Assembly (NCBI RefSeq): GCF_035222275.1 | Contig: NC_085882.1 | Span: 2,053,501 to 2,117,500 of the forward strand | DNA length: 64,000 nt | Reading direction: 5' to 3' | DNA from: Podospora bellae-mahoneyi | Taxonomy: Eukaryota > Ascomycota > Sordariomycetes > Sordariales > Podosporaceae | Part shown: positions 46,179-58,500 of the stretch, piece after piece | How positions within the stretch are numbered: position 1 is the first letter of the stretch | Layout of the letters: every line of letters begins with the position of its first letter | Program-made: the position numbers and the translations under genes | The notes under the pieces: generated by a model | What the model was told of the DNA's origin: nothing | What the model saw: the letters and a program-made list of their open reading frames with translations, nothing else | The model's database searches: none

Positions 46179-48945
46179 TGTGTGAGATTGGTAGTGGTGA
46201 GCATGTGGGTTGACCGAGTCGTGATTATGTGGTTAATGAACATGGAGGGATGATGAGAGATCTGGTAACATCGTGAGTGAGATGAGGTCGACGAAAATGG
46301 ACTTTTTACCGGGATTACGGACGAACAGGATATCGAGGTCGACTGTAAACTCGTAGAAGTCTTGAATAAATGCATCTATTTGTTTCACCACAGAGGAATA
46401 TCTCTTTAATTGTCCCATATCGGTTCTCAGATGTGGTAAGAAGTGTGCGATCGGTGACAGCCAAGTATCACGTGCGCAACACGTGACCGGACACAACAGG
46501 GCGCAGGCCTTGAGGAATGGTTCGCGGGTACCAAAAGCGGTTAGTCAGAGGCAAGAACTGGCTTCGCTCGAAACCATCCCCTATTTTGCTCGGTGTTATT
46601 GATTCCAGGCTTCATTTTGGTGTGATCACGAGAGCAGTCCCCCCCCCCAAGCTTCCTCAGATTGGTTCATTTGGCGAAACCAGCTGCGAACTGCGGCGTG
46701 GGATTTGGCTGTTTTGTTGGTTTCGAAAGCGGGCGGTTGACATCCCGGGTGGCCCAGCGTGGGATGTGCATGCAAACTGGGGTGCATTAGGGGCTTGCAT
46801 TGCCGAGTTTGACGTCCACCACAACACAATCCCACCGTCAAGCCTCGCTTTTTTAACTGGTAAACGCGCGAGCGTGGAAATATAGTGTACTGCGTCAGTT
46901 CAGTCTCTTGATTTTTTGTTCTCTTGTTCAGGAAGTGGAAATAGCGTTAAGAAACTGTGTTGACTTTCTACCAATCACAGTGAAACACAAGTTTGATTTG
47001 CGTGGGGTGTTTTCTCAGGGTTCTCTTTGATGAGTGCACGGACACACCCTTGACCCCAGAAAATACAATTAGCTGGAGGGGCCTATGACGTATTTTGTGC
47101 CAGGCCGACGCGGAATCCAGGCCGCGACATAGCTCTTACACGCGAGAGCTTTCCAATTCCATCTTCTCGCTTCGCAGTGTCCTTTGTCCCGAAGAGACGG
47201 GTTGAGTTTGGGAGAGAAGGTGGAGGGGGGGGGGATTGGAAATATCTGCGGTATTAAGAGCAGTGCAGTGTTCTTATTCATGATGTAGAAATCGTATGTT
47301 TCTTTATGGGCAGGTCTACCAATGAACTGGATTTTTCCCATCTCTTGAGAGACTTGGCTGCATAGACAGAAAAGACTCGACGATTTGGGGGATGGATAAT
47401 GTTTCACCCAAATCGGATCCATCCGGGTAGCGAGTCTAGATCGTATTTTGATTGACCGCCTCGCTTCTGAGGGAAGAAGTGTACCGTGTGAGCATGCAGC
47501 GATCTGGCATCTCCTCCGCGCGTTCGCTCGGTCACAGATGAGGCGGGTACACTACGCTACTAGATCAGGCGTCAACAAACTGATCATCCACTTGTCAACG
47601 TGGCTTTCGAGCAGCCACATGAAGCGCATGGAAAAGTCCCAAGTGATGAAAAGAAAAGAATAACATGGCGACTTTTGTGCTATGCTGTGCGCTATGCACG
47701 CGACTCGCCAAGAAGCGGAGAACCTAGAGTTCGTGTGGGGGAAACGAGACGACAGCATTGTTGCTAACCGTATCCCTTGCCCGCAGCCTGGGGTTGTATT
47801 CTGTGATGTGTAATCAAGGGAAATATCACCAATCTCAAGGGGAAGGGGTACGACCTGGGGGAATTGCATGGCGTACGCTGACGGCGCTGTGGGAGGGGAA
47901 AGATGTCATTGTGCAAAGGTAGGAACTTGAGTTTGCTACCTCTGTTCTCAATGTTTAACCCCGACGTAGCTCCGTACAGGTACAAACTCGGTGTAACGGA
48001 CAGGGATTTAGAGTGCCTCGACGAGGCTTTCACTGCAGGGACTCTTCCAGCTCTTTTTGGCTGGTGGTGGCGAGGAAACGTCGACTTTTTCGTCAGAGAG
48101 AGTAGCAGAGAGAGGAGAGAAGAGCGAAGAGAAAGGAGAAGGGGAGAGAATTCCAGATCAAGAAAAAGACAGACTTTGTCTTTCTCCGTGACCCTAACCC
48201 AGTTTGAGCTCCCGTCGTCCCGCGGCTGGACAGCTGGACGCTTCGCGCAGTGGCATGTCCGTTCATTGACACTGTGCAGCCACCACCACCCCACCGTCTT
48301 TGGTGGAGCGCCCACTCATCAACCACAACCAGGACCCCATCCCCATACCCGCACACTCACACGTCTGACTTTCTTTCACTGTTTTACCTTCGACAGCCCA
48401 CAAACCAAATCGCTTCGAGCTGCCAGAGCACAGCACAGCACCCTCTCGCCCTGCATTTTGCTTTGCGACAGGCAAGGCCCCCCTTTTCCATTCTCCGTTC
48501 TTTTAATCCCAAAGAACCTTCTCAATTCTCTCTGTCAAGATGGGGAAACCGTAATCACCAGCAACGCCCTCCACTCAGAGGTGCCTAGGATCTTTTTCTG
48601 ATCCTGCCCACCGAGCCATCCACTCTTATTACCCAACCATCCCGCTCTAACTCGCGACTCCCGGTCCCCGACTCACGGAATCACTTCCACTTCGTCCTCC
48701 TAAAAACTCAAAAAGCAAAAAGAGTCCCGGCCTTCTTGACCGACCCGACCACCTTGGCCGACGATCCACCTCTCGCCTGCATTGTTCACGGCTTCCTCCG
48801 ACCGTCCCGTGAGACCACACCCCGGCGACCGCCATCCACTGCTCCACCGCCCACTTCCTGGTCTGATCGGATCCGACATTTCCCAATCTGCCCCATAACG
48901 ACTACCCAACCTTGGCTTCACCCATTCTACCAGTTACCTCCTGTC
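46179..48945. other. Gene-poor stretch and long upstream region of the phosphatase
   Basis: A 2.8-kb stretch without a recognisable gene. A 232-codon plus frame at 47903-48601 is Arg/Ser/His-rich with no domain, and lies in what may be the leader of the gene at 48946. An A/G-rich tract lies at 48095-48165. Confidence 0.4.
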
Positions 48946-50045
48946 ATGGGTGCTGGCACTGCCATAAAAACGACTCTCGGTCTCTTCGCCATGTCTGAAG
49001 GAGGGAAAGTTGTCATGTCCAAGAGGAGTGCTCGACCATACATCGAAGAAGACGAAATGGAGAAACAAACACTGGAATATCAGGCCAACGGGGACGAGAG
49101 AAGAAGCACGGCGTCGACATCTACCACCTACAGCAGTCAAACCAGCCTCGAGTCATCGCCATCAGTCCATGCCGCCGACCCGGAGAGAGATGTGGAACAG
49201 CTTCAGCTCTCAAGTCAGAAACACCGCACATCCACCACCGGACCCCGCGATGCCTTTCACCCGCCAAATAACGACCTCGAGTCTGGCTCAATATCAGCTC
49301 TTGAGCTGGACAGGATACTTCCAACCGAGGGCCGGCCCTCCAATTTTGGTGTTGTTGTTCCAGGCGTCTACAGAAGCAGTTTTCCACAGTCGGAGGACTA
49401 CGGCTTTATCGAGGGCTTGAAGTTGAAGACAATTGTGTAGGCACCACCCACTCTGCTCTTCCATTTTACAAGGAAGCTGTTACTAACATGAAACGCAGCA
49501 CCCTTGTACAAAAAGAGTTCCCACAAGGCTATGACAAGTTCATTGAGAGGAATGGCATCAACCACTGCGTCTTTGACATGAAGGGCACCAAGAAGCAGGC
49601 CATCCCGATTGCCACCATGAGGTCAATTCTCCGACTGGTTCTGGACCGCAGGAATCACCCATTGCTGATTCACTGCAATCACGGCAAGGTATGATTTGAG
49701 TCGGATTTTGCATTATTACGAAGCAGTTCTCTGACAGTATGACAGCATCGCACTGGGTGTGTCGTTGGTGTGGTGCGCAAACTCTCTGGCTGGGAGCTTG
49801 GCAACGTGCTTAGCGAGTACAAGAAGTACGCCGAGCCGAAGGTCCGAGACTGTGACGTAAATTACATCACCGGCTTTGAGCCGGCCGACATTTCGAATCT
49901 TTTTCGAGAGGTGACCTTACCATTTCGAACCCGGAACTTCCTCCGAGCCACCTTCTTCGCCCTCATCATGACCGTCATATGGCTATTTTCAGGCACCAAG
50001 CTAATATCAGCGGCGCCTCAGCGAGGCAAATTGTTGGAAGAGTAG
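48946..50045 (+). CDS. Siw14-type tyrosine/inositol-pyrophosphate phosphatase with C-terminal membrane anchor
   Basis: Exons 48946-49436, 49499-49688 and 49746-50045 give 326 residues. The introns are 62 nt (branch TACTAAC) and 57 nt. The second intron splits the active-site loop: exon 2 ends HCNHGK and exon 3 begins HRTGC, giving HC-x5-R. The core (NFGVVVPGVYRSSFPQSEDY, then KTIVTLVQKEFP, DMKGTKKQ) matches the plant-and-fungi atypical dual-specificity family (PF03162), whose yeast member Siw14 removes the beta-phosphate of 5-InsP7. An N-terminal extension of about 125 residues is Ser/Glu-rich and disordered. The C-terminus adds a hydrophobic helix (FLRATFFALIMTVIWLF, about 290-308), so the enzyme may be tail-anchored, unlike the short soluble Siw14. 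ATG 48991 is an alternative start. Confidence 0.9.
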
Positions 50046-50707
50046 TGCAATGGCACAGCTTAGGGTAGATTGGGACAAGAGGAGAAATCGGCAGGGATCG
50101 TGGGACGAGTCACCATGGGTGAGGCTGTCTGATATCATTGCATTCACACAACCCCCTTACCTTTGATATACTGCATCGGTAATTTTGGGACGGATGGCAT
50201 AGTGGCATAGAAACCCCTCAAGACTCGTTGGGACAAGGGAGCGGAGACTGATCAAGTGCTGAAGTGGTCTCCCTGGCGTTTTTTTTTAGTTATTTTTTTA
50301 TTGGCGGCTAGCATCTTTTTTATTCCCTAGTAGCCTCCTTTTTGTTTTCTTTTGTCTCTCTGGGTACATTTTTTGGGTCTTTTTTTGAGTGAGAACCCGT
50401 TTATTGAGGGGGACTATGCTACACTAGTTGTATAGTATATTTTATATGTACAAGACAGAGACATGGGGGTGATATTACTCGCCCCCGGGTATGTCCATGC
50501 TGAGGTTTTTGGCTAGGTGTGGCTGCCGTGCTTCTTTTGCCGGGCAACTGGTGGGAGAAGCGTCGATAGAAACTATGCAAATTTTGAGAAGACAAACAAC
50601 CAGCATTGTGTCATTCCATCCTTGAACTCGCATGCCATATCGTCGAAATTCTATTCCCATTCCCCCCCTTTTTCAGTCTTTTTATCTCCAGTTTTGAGTA
50701 GCAAGTT
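50046..50707. other. Convergent 3' flanks
   Basis: The phosphatase (+) and AIM19 (-) end here. There are T-rich tracts at 50280-50400 and short unrecognised frames. No gene is seen. Confidence 0.5.
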
Positions 50708-51250
50708 TTAATCATCATACACCCCCCACCTGTTTACTTCCCTCCTCTCTTCTTCTTCTGCCTTGCGGTCGCCGGTAGCGTAGACGTAGGCTCCGCAGAC
50801 GGTGTTGATGGCGCCGATTCCCATTGCGAGTCCGCGGACGCCGCCGCGGAGGGACATGAACTTTTGGCGGACGCCGCCCGGGGGTGAGCGGCGGGAGGCG
50901 AGGAGGACGTAGATGCCTGACCAGGCTGCGTTTGTGCCGGCGCCGTCGACTTTGAAGCCGGCGAGGGTGAGGTAGGAGGAGAAGGCGAGGAGGGGGGAGA
51001 AGAGGAAGGGGAGGGGTTGAAAAGGGCGGAGGTGGAGGGCTAGGGCTAGGGAGGAGAGGGTCATTGGGGGGATGGAGGATGCTGGGTGTGTATTAGTATC
51101 AAGATGGTGAGTAAGGAGGGGGAAGAAAGAGAAGGGGAGGAGGGTGGGCCAGATAGGGGATGTGTGAGAGTGGTGTTTAGGAGTTGACTTACTGCCCCAG
51201 GCGCGGATGGTGTCACGGAAGGTGACTTTGTCTTGGTTTGTTGAAGCCAT
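50708..51250 (-). CDS. AIM19: Aim19-like mitochondrial membrane protein
   Basis: Exons 51250-51193 and 51081-50708 give 143 residues (intron donor GTAAGT, acceptor CCCAG, 111 nt). The core SSYLTLAGFKVDGAGTNAAW-SGIYVLLASRR and the later GLAMGIGAINTVCGAYVYAT match the Aim19 family (PF10315), small membrane proteins of mitochondria whose yeast founder affects mitochondrial genome inheritance. Two hydrophobic segments are visible before the conserved core and one after it. The biochemical role is unknown in any organism I can name. The intron is a multiple of three and contains no in-frame stop, so intron retention would add 37 residues without breaking the frame. The gene shares a divergent promoter with the J-protein gene. 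Confidence 0.85.
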   Translation of the reverse strand: MASTNQDKVTFRDTIRAWGSKSTPKHHSHTSPIWPTLLPFSFFPLLTHHLDTNTHPASSIPPMTLSSLALALHLRPFQPLPFLFSPLLAFSSYLTLAGFKVDGAGTNAAWSGIYVLLASRRSPPGGVRQKFMSLRGGVRGLAMGIGAINTVCGAYVYATGDRKAEEEERREVNRWGVYDD

Positions 51251-52135
51251 TCTGAGCACTGGTATTTGGTCGACGGTTTCAAGACGGGTATCTGAGTATT
51301 CGATTGAATAGAGAGCTTCAGTGCGGTCGTAAGTCTCCAATATCTCGTCGTCTCATCTCCACATGTTGTCGCTCACTTCACTCGCTTCACTGTTCACTCA
51401 CTCACTCATACAAATCCATAATGAACTTTTCCCCCACAAACCAGTGACGTCGTTTGGTTGGTTCTGCCGCTGCGACAGGGCAAGTGAGATGACTAAGCAA
51501 CCGATACAGCGCCCCCTGCCGGGAAAAAAACGTCACGCACGGGCCAACGGGTTGTTGTCCCTGGCACCTGGAGAATCAGATGGTTCTGGAACAGCAGCAG
51601 GAGGAAGAGTTCACTCACCAGTGTCACAGGTGTGTGCTGGATTCACAATGGAAAATAGATGTCTGAATTGAACTATATTCAACAAATCTATCGTCTTATT
51701 TTTTCTGGCTTCCGCGTTTCATTTCAACTTCTGGAAGGACGTTGTTCGTGGGGGTGATATAGAAAAGCGAGTGTGGGGGCGCTACAGTCAGTGTGCGGCG
51801 GTCTCCAAAAAAGCCACGCTTTTCAGTGTGTCCTCCTGTCGTTGTCTTGTCACCAGTGGTGTTTCGCTTGCGTTCGACTCTGCAAGATCCAACCGCAATC
51901 CAACTTTTTTACGACCTCTCTTTTCGCAAAGGCAGTTCTTGTTGCTTTTTATCATCGCTGTCCCAATCTCAGAAGAGAGAATTCTTGCTGCGACAGATAA
52001 ACCTGATTCCACCAACTGGTCTTGCGACTCCCCCCGTCTCCGACAACCGATAGATATCTAACTCCAACATCACCCCCTTTACTACACCACCACCGCCACC
52101 ACCACTTCAACACCACCGCAGTCCCAAGGGCAACC
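51251..52135. promoter_or_regulatory. Divergent promoter, AIM19 / J-protein
   Basis: An 885-base region between two divergent starts. It ends in a CA/CCACCACC-rich leader just before the ATG at 52136. No further gene is seen. Confidence 0.5.
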
Positions 52136-53298
52136 ATGCCCGAAGCCAAAACCTCCGGCGCTTCCGCCAGCGACGCCACCGCCCGCTCCCGCACAGCAGC
52201 CGGCACCTCCTCCACCCACAACGGCCACAACCAAGGCTCCCAATCGCGCACCTACACCCCCGACCAAAAAGCTGCCGTCCTCCGCATCCGCCGCTGCTCC
52301 CCCACCGCCTTCTACGAGATCCTCGACATCCAAAAAACATGCACCGACTCCGAGGTGAAAAAGGCATACCGCAAGCTCTCCCTCCTGACACACCCCGACA
52401 AAAACGGGCACGAGCACGCGGACGAGGCGTTCAAGATGGTCGCAAGAGCGTTCAGTGTCTTGGGGGATAAGGAAAAGAGGGATAAATTTGATCGGTTTGG
52501 GACTGATCCCGATAGTAGATTCGAGTCGGCCAGGGCAGCGGCGAGGGAGGGAGGAGGGATGGGTGGGTTTGGGGGGCGGCCAAGGGGGGGAGGTTTCGGG
52601 GGTTGGGAGGAGGAAATTAGTCCTGAAGAAATGTTTGCTAGGTTTTTTGGGGGTGGTGGCGGGGGGATGGGTGGTGGGTTTGGGGGGCCTTTTGGGGGTG
52701 AGTACTTCTGGGAGGGAGATGAAAAGAAATGGATGCTGACAAGTGAACAGGTATGGACGGCGGACAATTCTTCTTCAACCTCGGCGGCATGGGCGGGCCA
52801 GGGATAAGAGTCCACCAATTCGGCGGCGGCAGACCAAGAGCAAGGCCTAGAAACCCCGGGCAGGAGGAACCACCGGCCAGCATGCTCGGGACGATACTGG
52901 GACTTTTACCCATCATCATCTTATTCATCTTTCCGATCATTTCGTCTATTTTCTCCGGGTTGACGACCATCACGACGCCGGCGACGCCGAGCATGGTGTT
53001 TGACCATCCGTATGCGTCGTATACTGTCGAGAGGATGATGCCAAACTACAAGACAAAGTACTACCTCAACAAGGCCGACATCAAGTCTTACACCCCGGCC
53101 AAGTTCAATTGGTTGGATAGGCAGGCCGAGGTGGTGTTTGTGCAGCAGCTGAGGATCGAGTGTGAGAAGGAGATGCAGAGGAAGCAGGAGCTGAAGGACC
53201 AGGCGACGGGGTGGTTTTCTTACAACAAGGACAAGATGGAGTTGGCTAATAACTTTCCCATGCCGCAGTGTAGGAGGCTGAATTCGTTGAACAAGTAG
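52136..53298 (+). CDS. ER-membrane J-protein (Hlj1 / DNAJB12 type)
   Basis: Exons 52136-52697 and 52751-53298 give 369 residues; the intron is 53 nt with branch GCTGAC. A J domain lies at about 57-120 with HPD at 86-88 (LLTHPDKNG). A Gly/Phe-rich region follows (GGFGGRPRGGGFGGW), then a transmembrane segment near 233-255 (LGTILGLLPIIILFIFPIIS), then the DUF1977-type C-terminal domain (Hlj1/DNAJB12/14 family) with NYKTKYYLNKADIKSY and VEFVQQLRIECEKE-like sequence. The family recruits cytosolic Hsp70 to the ER membrane for degradation of misfolded membrane proteins, with the J domain facing the cytosol. Third positions change from C- to G-ending near 52440. Confident in family; the exact ortholog among the fungal J-proteins is less sure. 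Confidence 0.92.
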
Positions 53299-53596
53299 TT
53301 TGAGGTGACGGGGGAAGGTATTGGTTGCTGTTGTTTTTTTGCATGAGATAAATACTTAGATAATGGTAGTGGTGTTTGGAGTGAGGGGGAGGGTGGAAGC
53401 GTTGGAAAGCTAGGTAGCTTGTGATGCCGCTGCTGCCACTCGCTTGTAATGAGATTATGAAGATGTGTACGATGAGGTGTGTGTATAAACGAGTGATCTA
53501 ACCTGGTGCTATATACACAATCGATGGTGTTCCCGAACTTTGCTGAGTTGATCATAGTTTCGCTCTCTTCTGTCCAACCTTTTTATATCCATCTTA

Positions 53597-53688
53597 TTTT
53601 GGATTGTAGATAAGTTATCCATGATTTGGTATGTATTCTCTCTTAAAAACACATCCCAATCATGGATAACTTATCTACAATCCCAAAA
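53597..53688. repeat. Inverted repeat, about 33-nt arms, 25-nt spacer
   Basis: The left arm 53597-53629 and right arm 53655-53688 are reverse complements with a 26-base perfect core (contains GTAGATAAGTTATCCATG), one single-base length difference and one mismatch near the loop. Transcribed from either strand it would fold into a long hairpin. It lies between the J-protein gene and the broken RING frame, whose stop at 53645-53643 is in the loop. No further copy was noticed in the window. Confidence 0.9.
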
Positions 53689-54134
53689 GAAAAGAGATCC
53701 GATCCCTCCCATCTCTCACTCGATATCAAACCCACTCGACCCTCTCTATCCTTCCGAATCTTGTCATCCGCAGCCTGCACGAACCCAAGCAGCGTCACCT
53801 TTTGTCGACAATAAGGACAATCCCTCGCAAAATGGAGAGTCGGTCCCATACCATTCCCGCTCATACTATCCAACCCCAGCCACGGCCGCACACATGAGAG
53901 GTGGAACCGATGGCGACAGGGCAACTCAAACACCCCGTCGAAGCTCTGCTCAAACAGGTCTTCCATGAAAATCGGGCAGATGTGCTTCTCCTCCTGCTCC
54001 TCGTCTTTTTGCCGCCCTTTCTTCTCCTGCCCCTTTTCATGCTGTCCCTTCTCCTGCTGTCCCTACTCCTGCTGTCCCTCCTCCTGCTGTGCCCCCTCCT
54101 CCTCTTCCTCCTCCTCCTACTCCTCATCCCCCAT
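53643..54134 (-). pseudogene. RING-finger gene, probably broken
   Basis: A minus frame reads from an ATG at 54134 through a Glu/Gln-rich linker with GQQE-type repeats, then HICPIFMEDLFEQSFDGVFE, LPCRHRFHLSCVRPWL and DCPYCRQKV, a C3HC4 RING domain as in E3 ubiquitin ligases, to a stop at 53645. Two TAG codons interrupt the linker (54119-54117 and 54065-54063). The second zinc ligand of the RING, normally in CPIC, is Phe (CPIF). The TAGs are one transition from CAG, which the neighbouring codons use. A spliced start that avoids both TAGs cannot be excluded, but would not restore the missing Cys. The linker DNA contains 12-base direct repeats. Confidence 0.55.
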
Positions 54135-55535
54135 CCCCTCTCCCCTCTCACAACCCCTCCCGCTCGGAGCCACAGAGTTAAACCTCTCAAAAACCAACTC
54201 ACCACGCTTACAAGCCCCCCCCCCCCTCCCCTTGGCCGTCGTGTGCCTCCTAATCGCCGCAACACCAACCATCCAGAAAAAGGCCGGTCGATCAAAAGCT
54301 TTTGGTGTGTAACCGTTTGCTCGACCCTATACTTGGTGGAAGGTGATGAGAAAGGGGTGACGCTCGCTTCGGCGCATGCAACACAGCCCCGGAGGTCATC
54401 ATCAATCTCAACAAAATCTCTCAACGTGGTTTCAGGAGGTGTAAACAAAGAGCCGCATCTCCACAGCAACCACAAGCTTTTGAGTAGATGTGACGGAAGT
54501 CAACCTCGACTTATCTCGGATTCAAACGACCTCCGCGGGCCTGTGGCTCAAGGGCAGCCACAGGGCCGGCCCACTTACCTGTTGAGAAAACCACCTTTGA
54601 AGGTCGAGATTCCTCCCACTGAATAGGTGGAGCCCACCAGCCACAGCCACACACAGGCTTTGCCAGGCGCCTGGTCTGAAAGTGAGACAAACCTCGACGA
54701 AGACATTGCAATCCCCACAGTCGCTCATCATATAGTAACAAAGTCTTCTGGGTCTTATCAAGTACAACTCGATGATCCACAGCCGGCAGCAACTCGTTGT
54801 GGCGACGCTTCTCTCGGTGGCAGCCATCAACGCCAAGACATCTCACCACCAGCATGTGAAAGCCTTGCTGCGGGAAAGAGTCCAAGGGAATGTTTGAAAA
54901 AAATATCAAAGTTCGATGGAAATGCGTTCATTCATGGGGAAGAAAAAAGACATATATCCCCTAGTTTTAGACATGGCACTTGGGAGTCTCTAGAAAACCG
55001 ATAGTGTATCAAGGACACATTGATCAACCTGTATCGATCAACATGTCAGCGAAGCTCCTCCTCGTGGTCCTCTCTCCCCATATTGTTAAAAAAAAAAATA
55101 AGAAAAGGCCAAAAGGAGAAAATGCTCTAGATAAAAAAGGACTAGGCCAATAAACACACCGAGAGTTTCCAATTGCTGAGAATGCTCTTTTTTAACAATT
55201 TTGGTTTCGTTAAGGAGAATGAACCCCCTGTCATGCCTTGATTCCCACCACGACTTTATGGGAGCTTCGCTCTAGCAAAAGTAATGTAGAACCGTCTTCC
55301 AGAAAGATACTTCTTCCATCAACCGGACATAGCCAAACTGCTCCGCCTGTCACGAACAAAACACCGCCTCAACAACCCCCATCACTTTATCTAGGCACGC
55401 ACACTTGAAAGCACATTCCCGGATCCAACCAGCACCACTTCGTATTCCTCCATCTTTAAACCGGATAAAAAGATAACTCAGACTATAATACAACCCGAAC
55501 CCAAAATCCATCCCTCATTTTCCTTTCCCACCCCC
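54135..55535. other. Gene-poor stretch, no gene recognised
   Basis: A 1.4-kb stretch. The left part has a poly-C run (54209-54218) and a minus frame without ATG (54475 leftwards) that may be the former 5' part of the RING gene. The right part, from about 55100, is the 3' flank of xanthine dehydrogenase. Confidence 0.4.
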
Positions 55536-58500
55536 TCAAATAGCAATAAAAAAACTCTTCTCCCCCTCCCTCGCCTCCACCCTGGCCCTCTCAACAATAG
55601 GATCACAACAAGCCAACCTAATCCTCTCCACCGTCGCCGGGCTCTCCAACCTCAGCAGCCCATCCCCCTTCTCATCCACCCCCACCCCCGCCTCAACACC
55701 ATACTGCCTCCTCGCCGCCTTCAGCGCATCCCTGATAGCAAAGAAGACCGCACTCCCCATAAAAAGCGGCGGCTCACCCACCCCCCTGCTCCTCTGAATC
55801 GTCCTCAAATCCTTCCATTCCACATCTTTGAGCAAGCTCACATTAAAAACCTGCGGTATATCCCTGAAGCCAGGAATTTTGTAGTTCCCCGGACCGCGAG
55901 TAGCAAGGCTCCCCTTCATCGGTCCGTTCCTCAACCAAAGCGACTCTTCCATCGTAAAGAGCCCCAGACCCTGGATGAACGCCCCCTGGATCTGACCATA
56001 GTCAATAGCCGGGTTGATCGACTGCCCAACGTCCATTTTGATGTCCGCTCTCAGACAGGTCCAGGAGCCAGTCAAAGTGTCGATTTCGACTTCGGCAGCC
56101 GTGACGCCTTGGGTAAAGTAGAAAAACATCTTGCCCTTGTTCTCGCCCCAGACGTAGCCGATCTCGGGGGTCTTGTAGAAGCCCTGGGCCGAGAGGTTGA
56201 CTCGGTCAAAGTAGGCGGCGTGGGCGAGTTCCTTCATTGTTGCCTTGGGCCCGAGCTTTTCACGGTAGGGCTGGAGGCGGGTGTTGAGTTGTTGGCAGGC
56301 GTTGTAGATGGCGTAGCCGTTCAGGTCGGATGATGCCGATGCGGCAGTGGCAGACGCGTTGGCGACGGTGTTGGTGGCCGTCTCGGAGATGTAGACCGAG
56401 TCGAACGGAACGTTGAGTGCCTGGGCGGCAATCTGCGTCATCTTGGTGTGGAGACCTTGACCCATCTCCGTGCCACCGTGGGCGACGAGGACGGAACCAT
56501 CGTGGTAAATGTGGACAAGAGCGCCGGCCTGGTTGAACCAAAGAGCTGTGAAGGAGATACCGAACTTTGTTGGGATGAGAGCCAGCCCGCGCTTGCGCCA
56601 CTTGTGTGTGTCGTTGAATTTGGTGATTGCTTGCCGGCGAGCGGCATAGTCGCACTCTTCTTGAAGCTGCTTGTACATCAGAGGAACGTGCCAGTCAGTC
56701 AATGGTTGGTTAAAGTGAGTCTCCTCCAACGGCTTGTACATGTTGATCTCGCGGAACCGTTCAGCAGGCATGCCGAGACGATCAGCGACTTCAGACATGT
56801 ACTGTTCGGCGATGAACATGCCTTGGGGACCACCAAACCCGCGGAAAGCCGTGTTGGAGACGGTGTTGGTCTTGCAGATGCGGCCGCGGACGTGGATGTT
56901 GGGGATGAGGTAGCAGCCGTCGGAGTGCGTCATGGCGCGCTCACAGACAGCAGCGCTGAGATCCCAAGACCAACCACCATTGTTGAAGATGTCGAGATCG
57001 AGGGCTTGGATCTTGCCATCTTTGTTGACGCCTACCTTCCACCGGCCGAGGAAGGGATGGCGCTGGCCCGAAGTGAGCATGTCCTCCTCGCGGGTGAGCA
57101 TGGCACGAACTGGCCTGCGGGTCTTTTTAGCAGCGAGAGCGCAGTAGGAGCTCAGGGGAACGGATCTGGACTCCTTTCCGCCAAAGCCACCGCCCATGCG
57201 CTTGACTTTGACGACGACCTTGTTGGACTGGACACCAAGAACTTGGGAGGCGTAAACCTGGGCTTCGTTGGGGTTCTGGGTGCTGGACCAAATCTCCATC
57301 TCACCATCTTCAGGCTTGGGAATAGCGATCGCGGCGTTGGTCTCGAGATAGAAATGCTCTTGGCCGCCCATCCTGGCAACACCGGTGAAGGTGTAGTCAC
57401 ACTTCTCGAACGCGCCTTCCGGATCTCCCTTTTTGATCTCTCTGAAGAACTTGTAGAAGCTCTCCTTTTCGATGGCCTCCTCCATGGTGAAGATGGCAGG
57501 TAGTTCCTCGTACTCGACCCTGACAGCGCGAGCACCCTCGGCAGCGCGAGCAGCAGATGTGGCGAGCACCATACCAATGACCTGGCCAGCAGTGTGCACC
57601 TCATCCTCGGCAAAAAAGACCTCCTCAAAGTGCGGCGCACCCCAACGGTTGGCTGCCGAGCCGGGCATGTCGTTCTTGTCGATGTAATCCACCACGCCTG
57701 GAACATCGAGCGCGGGCGAAAAGTCAACCGACAACAGCTTGGCGTGCGCTTTGGTCGAGAGGACCATGCAGCCATGCAGCTCATTTCTCGCTGGTGGGAT
57801 GTCGTCTGTGTATTGAGCTTCACCAGTTGCCTGCTTCAGCGCAGCAACATGGTTGTTCGACTTGCCAACAATCTCCTGCTCATATGCCGCCGCAGCCGCC
57901 TCGTCCTCTTTGCCAGTTGAGATCTCTCTTTCAATCTCCTCTACTGCCTCCTCATCTCTTTCGCCCTCAGCAAACTCCTTCATCGCATCATGATAGAACC
58001 TGTAAAAGAAGCCCAACGCCAATGACTTCCTGTAACTCGCCATACCACCGGGAACCCCAAAGCTCAGATCAAAGTCCTGGCTCAACGCTGTCATCGTGCC
58101 CTCCAACGTCTCCAACTCGGCAAACTTCCTCCCCTTCAAAAACTCGCCGGCCCTCTTCGCCGCCACCGTCATAGGCGCCATACCGCCGTACACCAACCTC
58201 GCCTCCTCCACAACCCCATCCTCACCCACCCTCACCCTCAACGCACCTGTCACGATAGCAATGTCATCATCCTTCCTCTTCGCCTGCTTGTACGCCCTGA
58301 AAAACTCGCCCTTTTCCCTCGTCACCGGGATCTTGATGCTGACCAGCACGGCATCGTCCGGCAAGCTTGTCTTTCTGTACCCCTGGAAAAACTCTTTCAT
58401 CGGAAGTTCCGTCGTCTCGCCCAGCGATTTCGCCACCAAAACAGCATCAGCCGCCATCAAAACAGGATTCAAATCCGAAATCGGACTCGCCGTCACCAGA

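Noticed and set aside
47903-48601. 232-codon frame as a gene
   Set aside because: Arg/His/Ser-rich low-complexity sequence in the probable leader of the phosphatase, with no domain and no coding-like third positions.
56448-57503. 351-codon open frame on plus inside xanthine dehydrogenase
   Set aside because: Lies fully within the catalytic domain of the minus-strand gene; no homology is visible.
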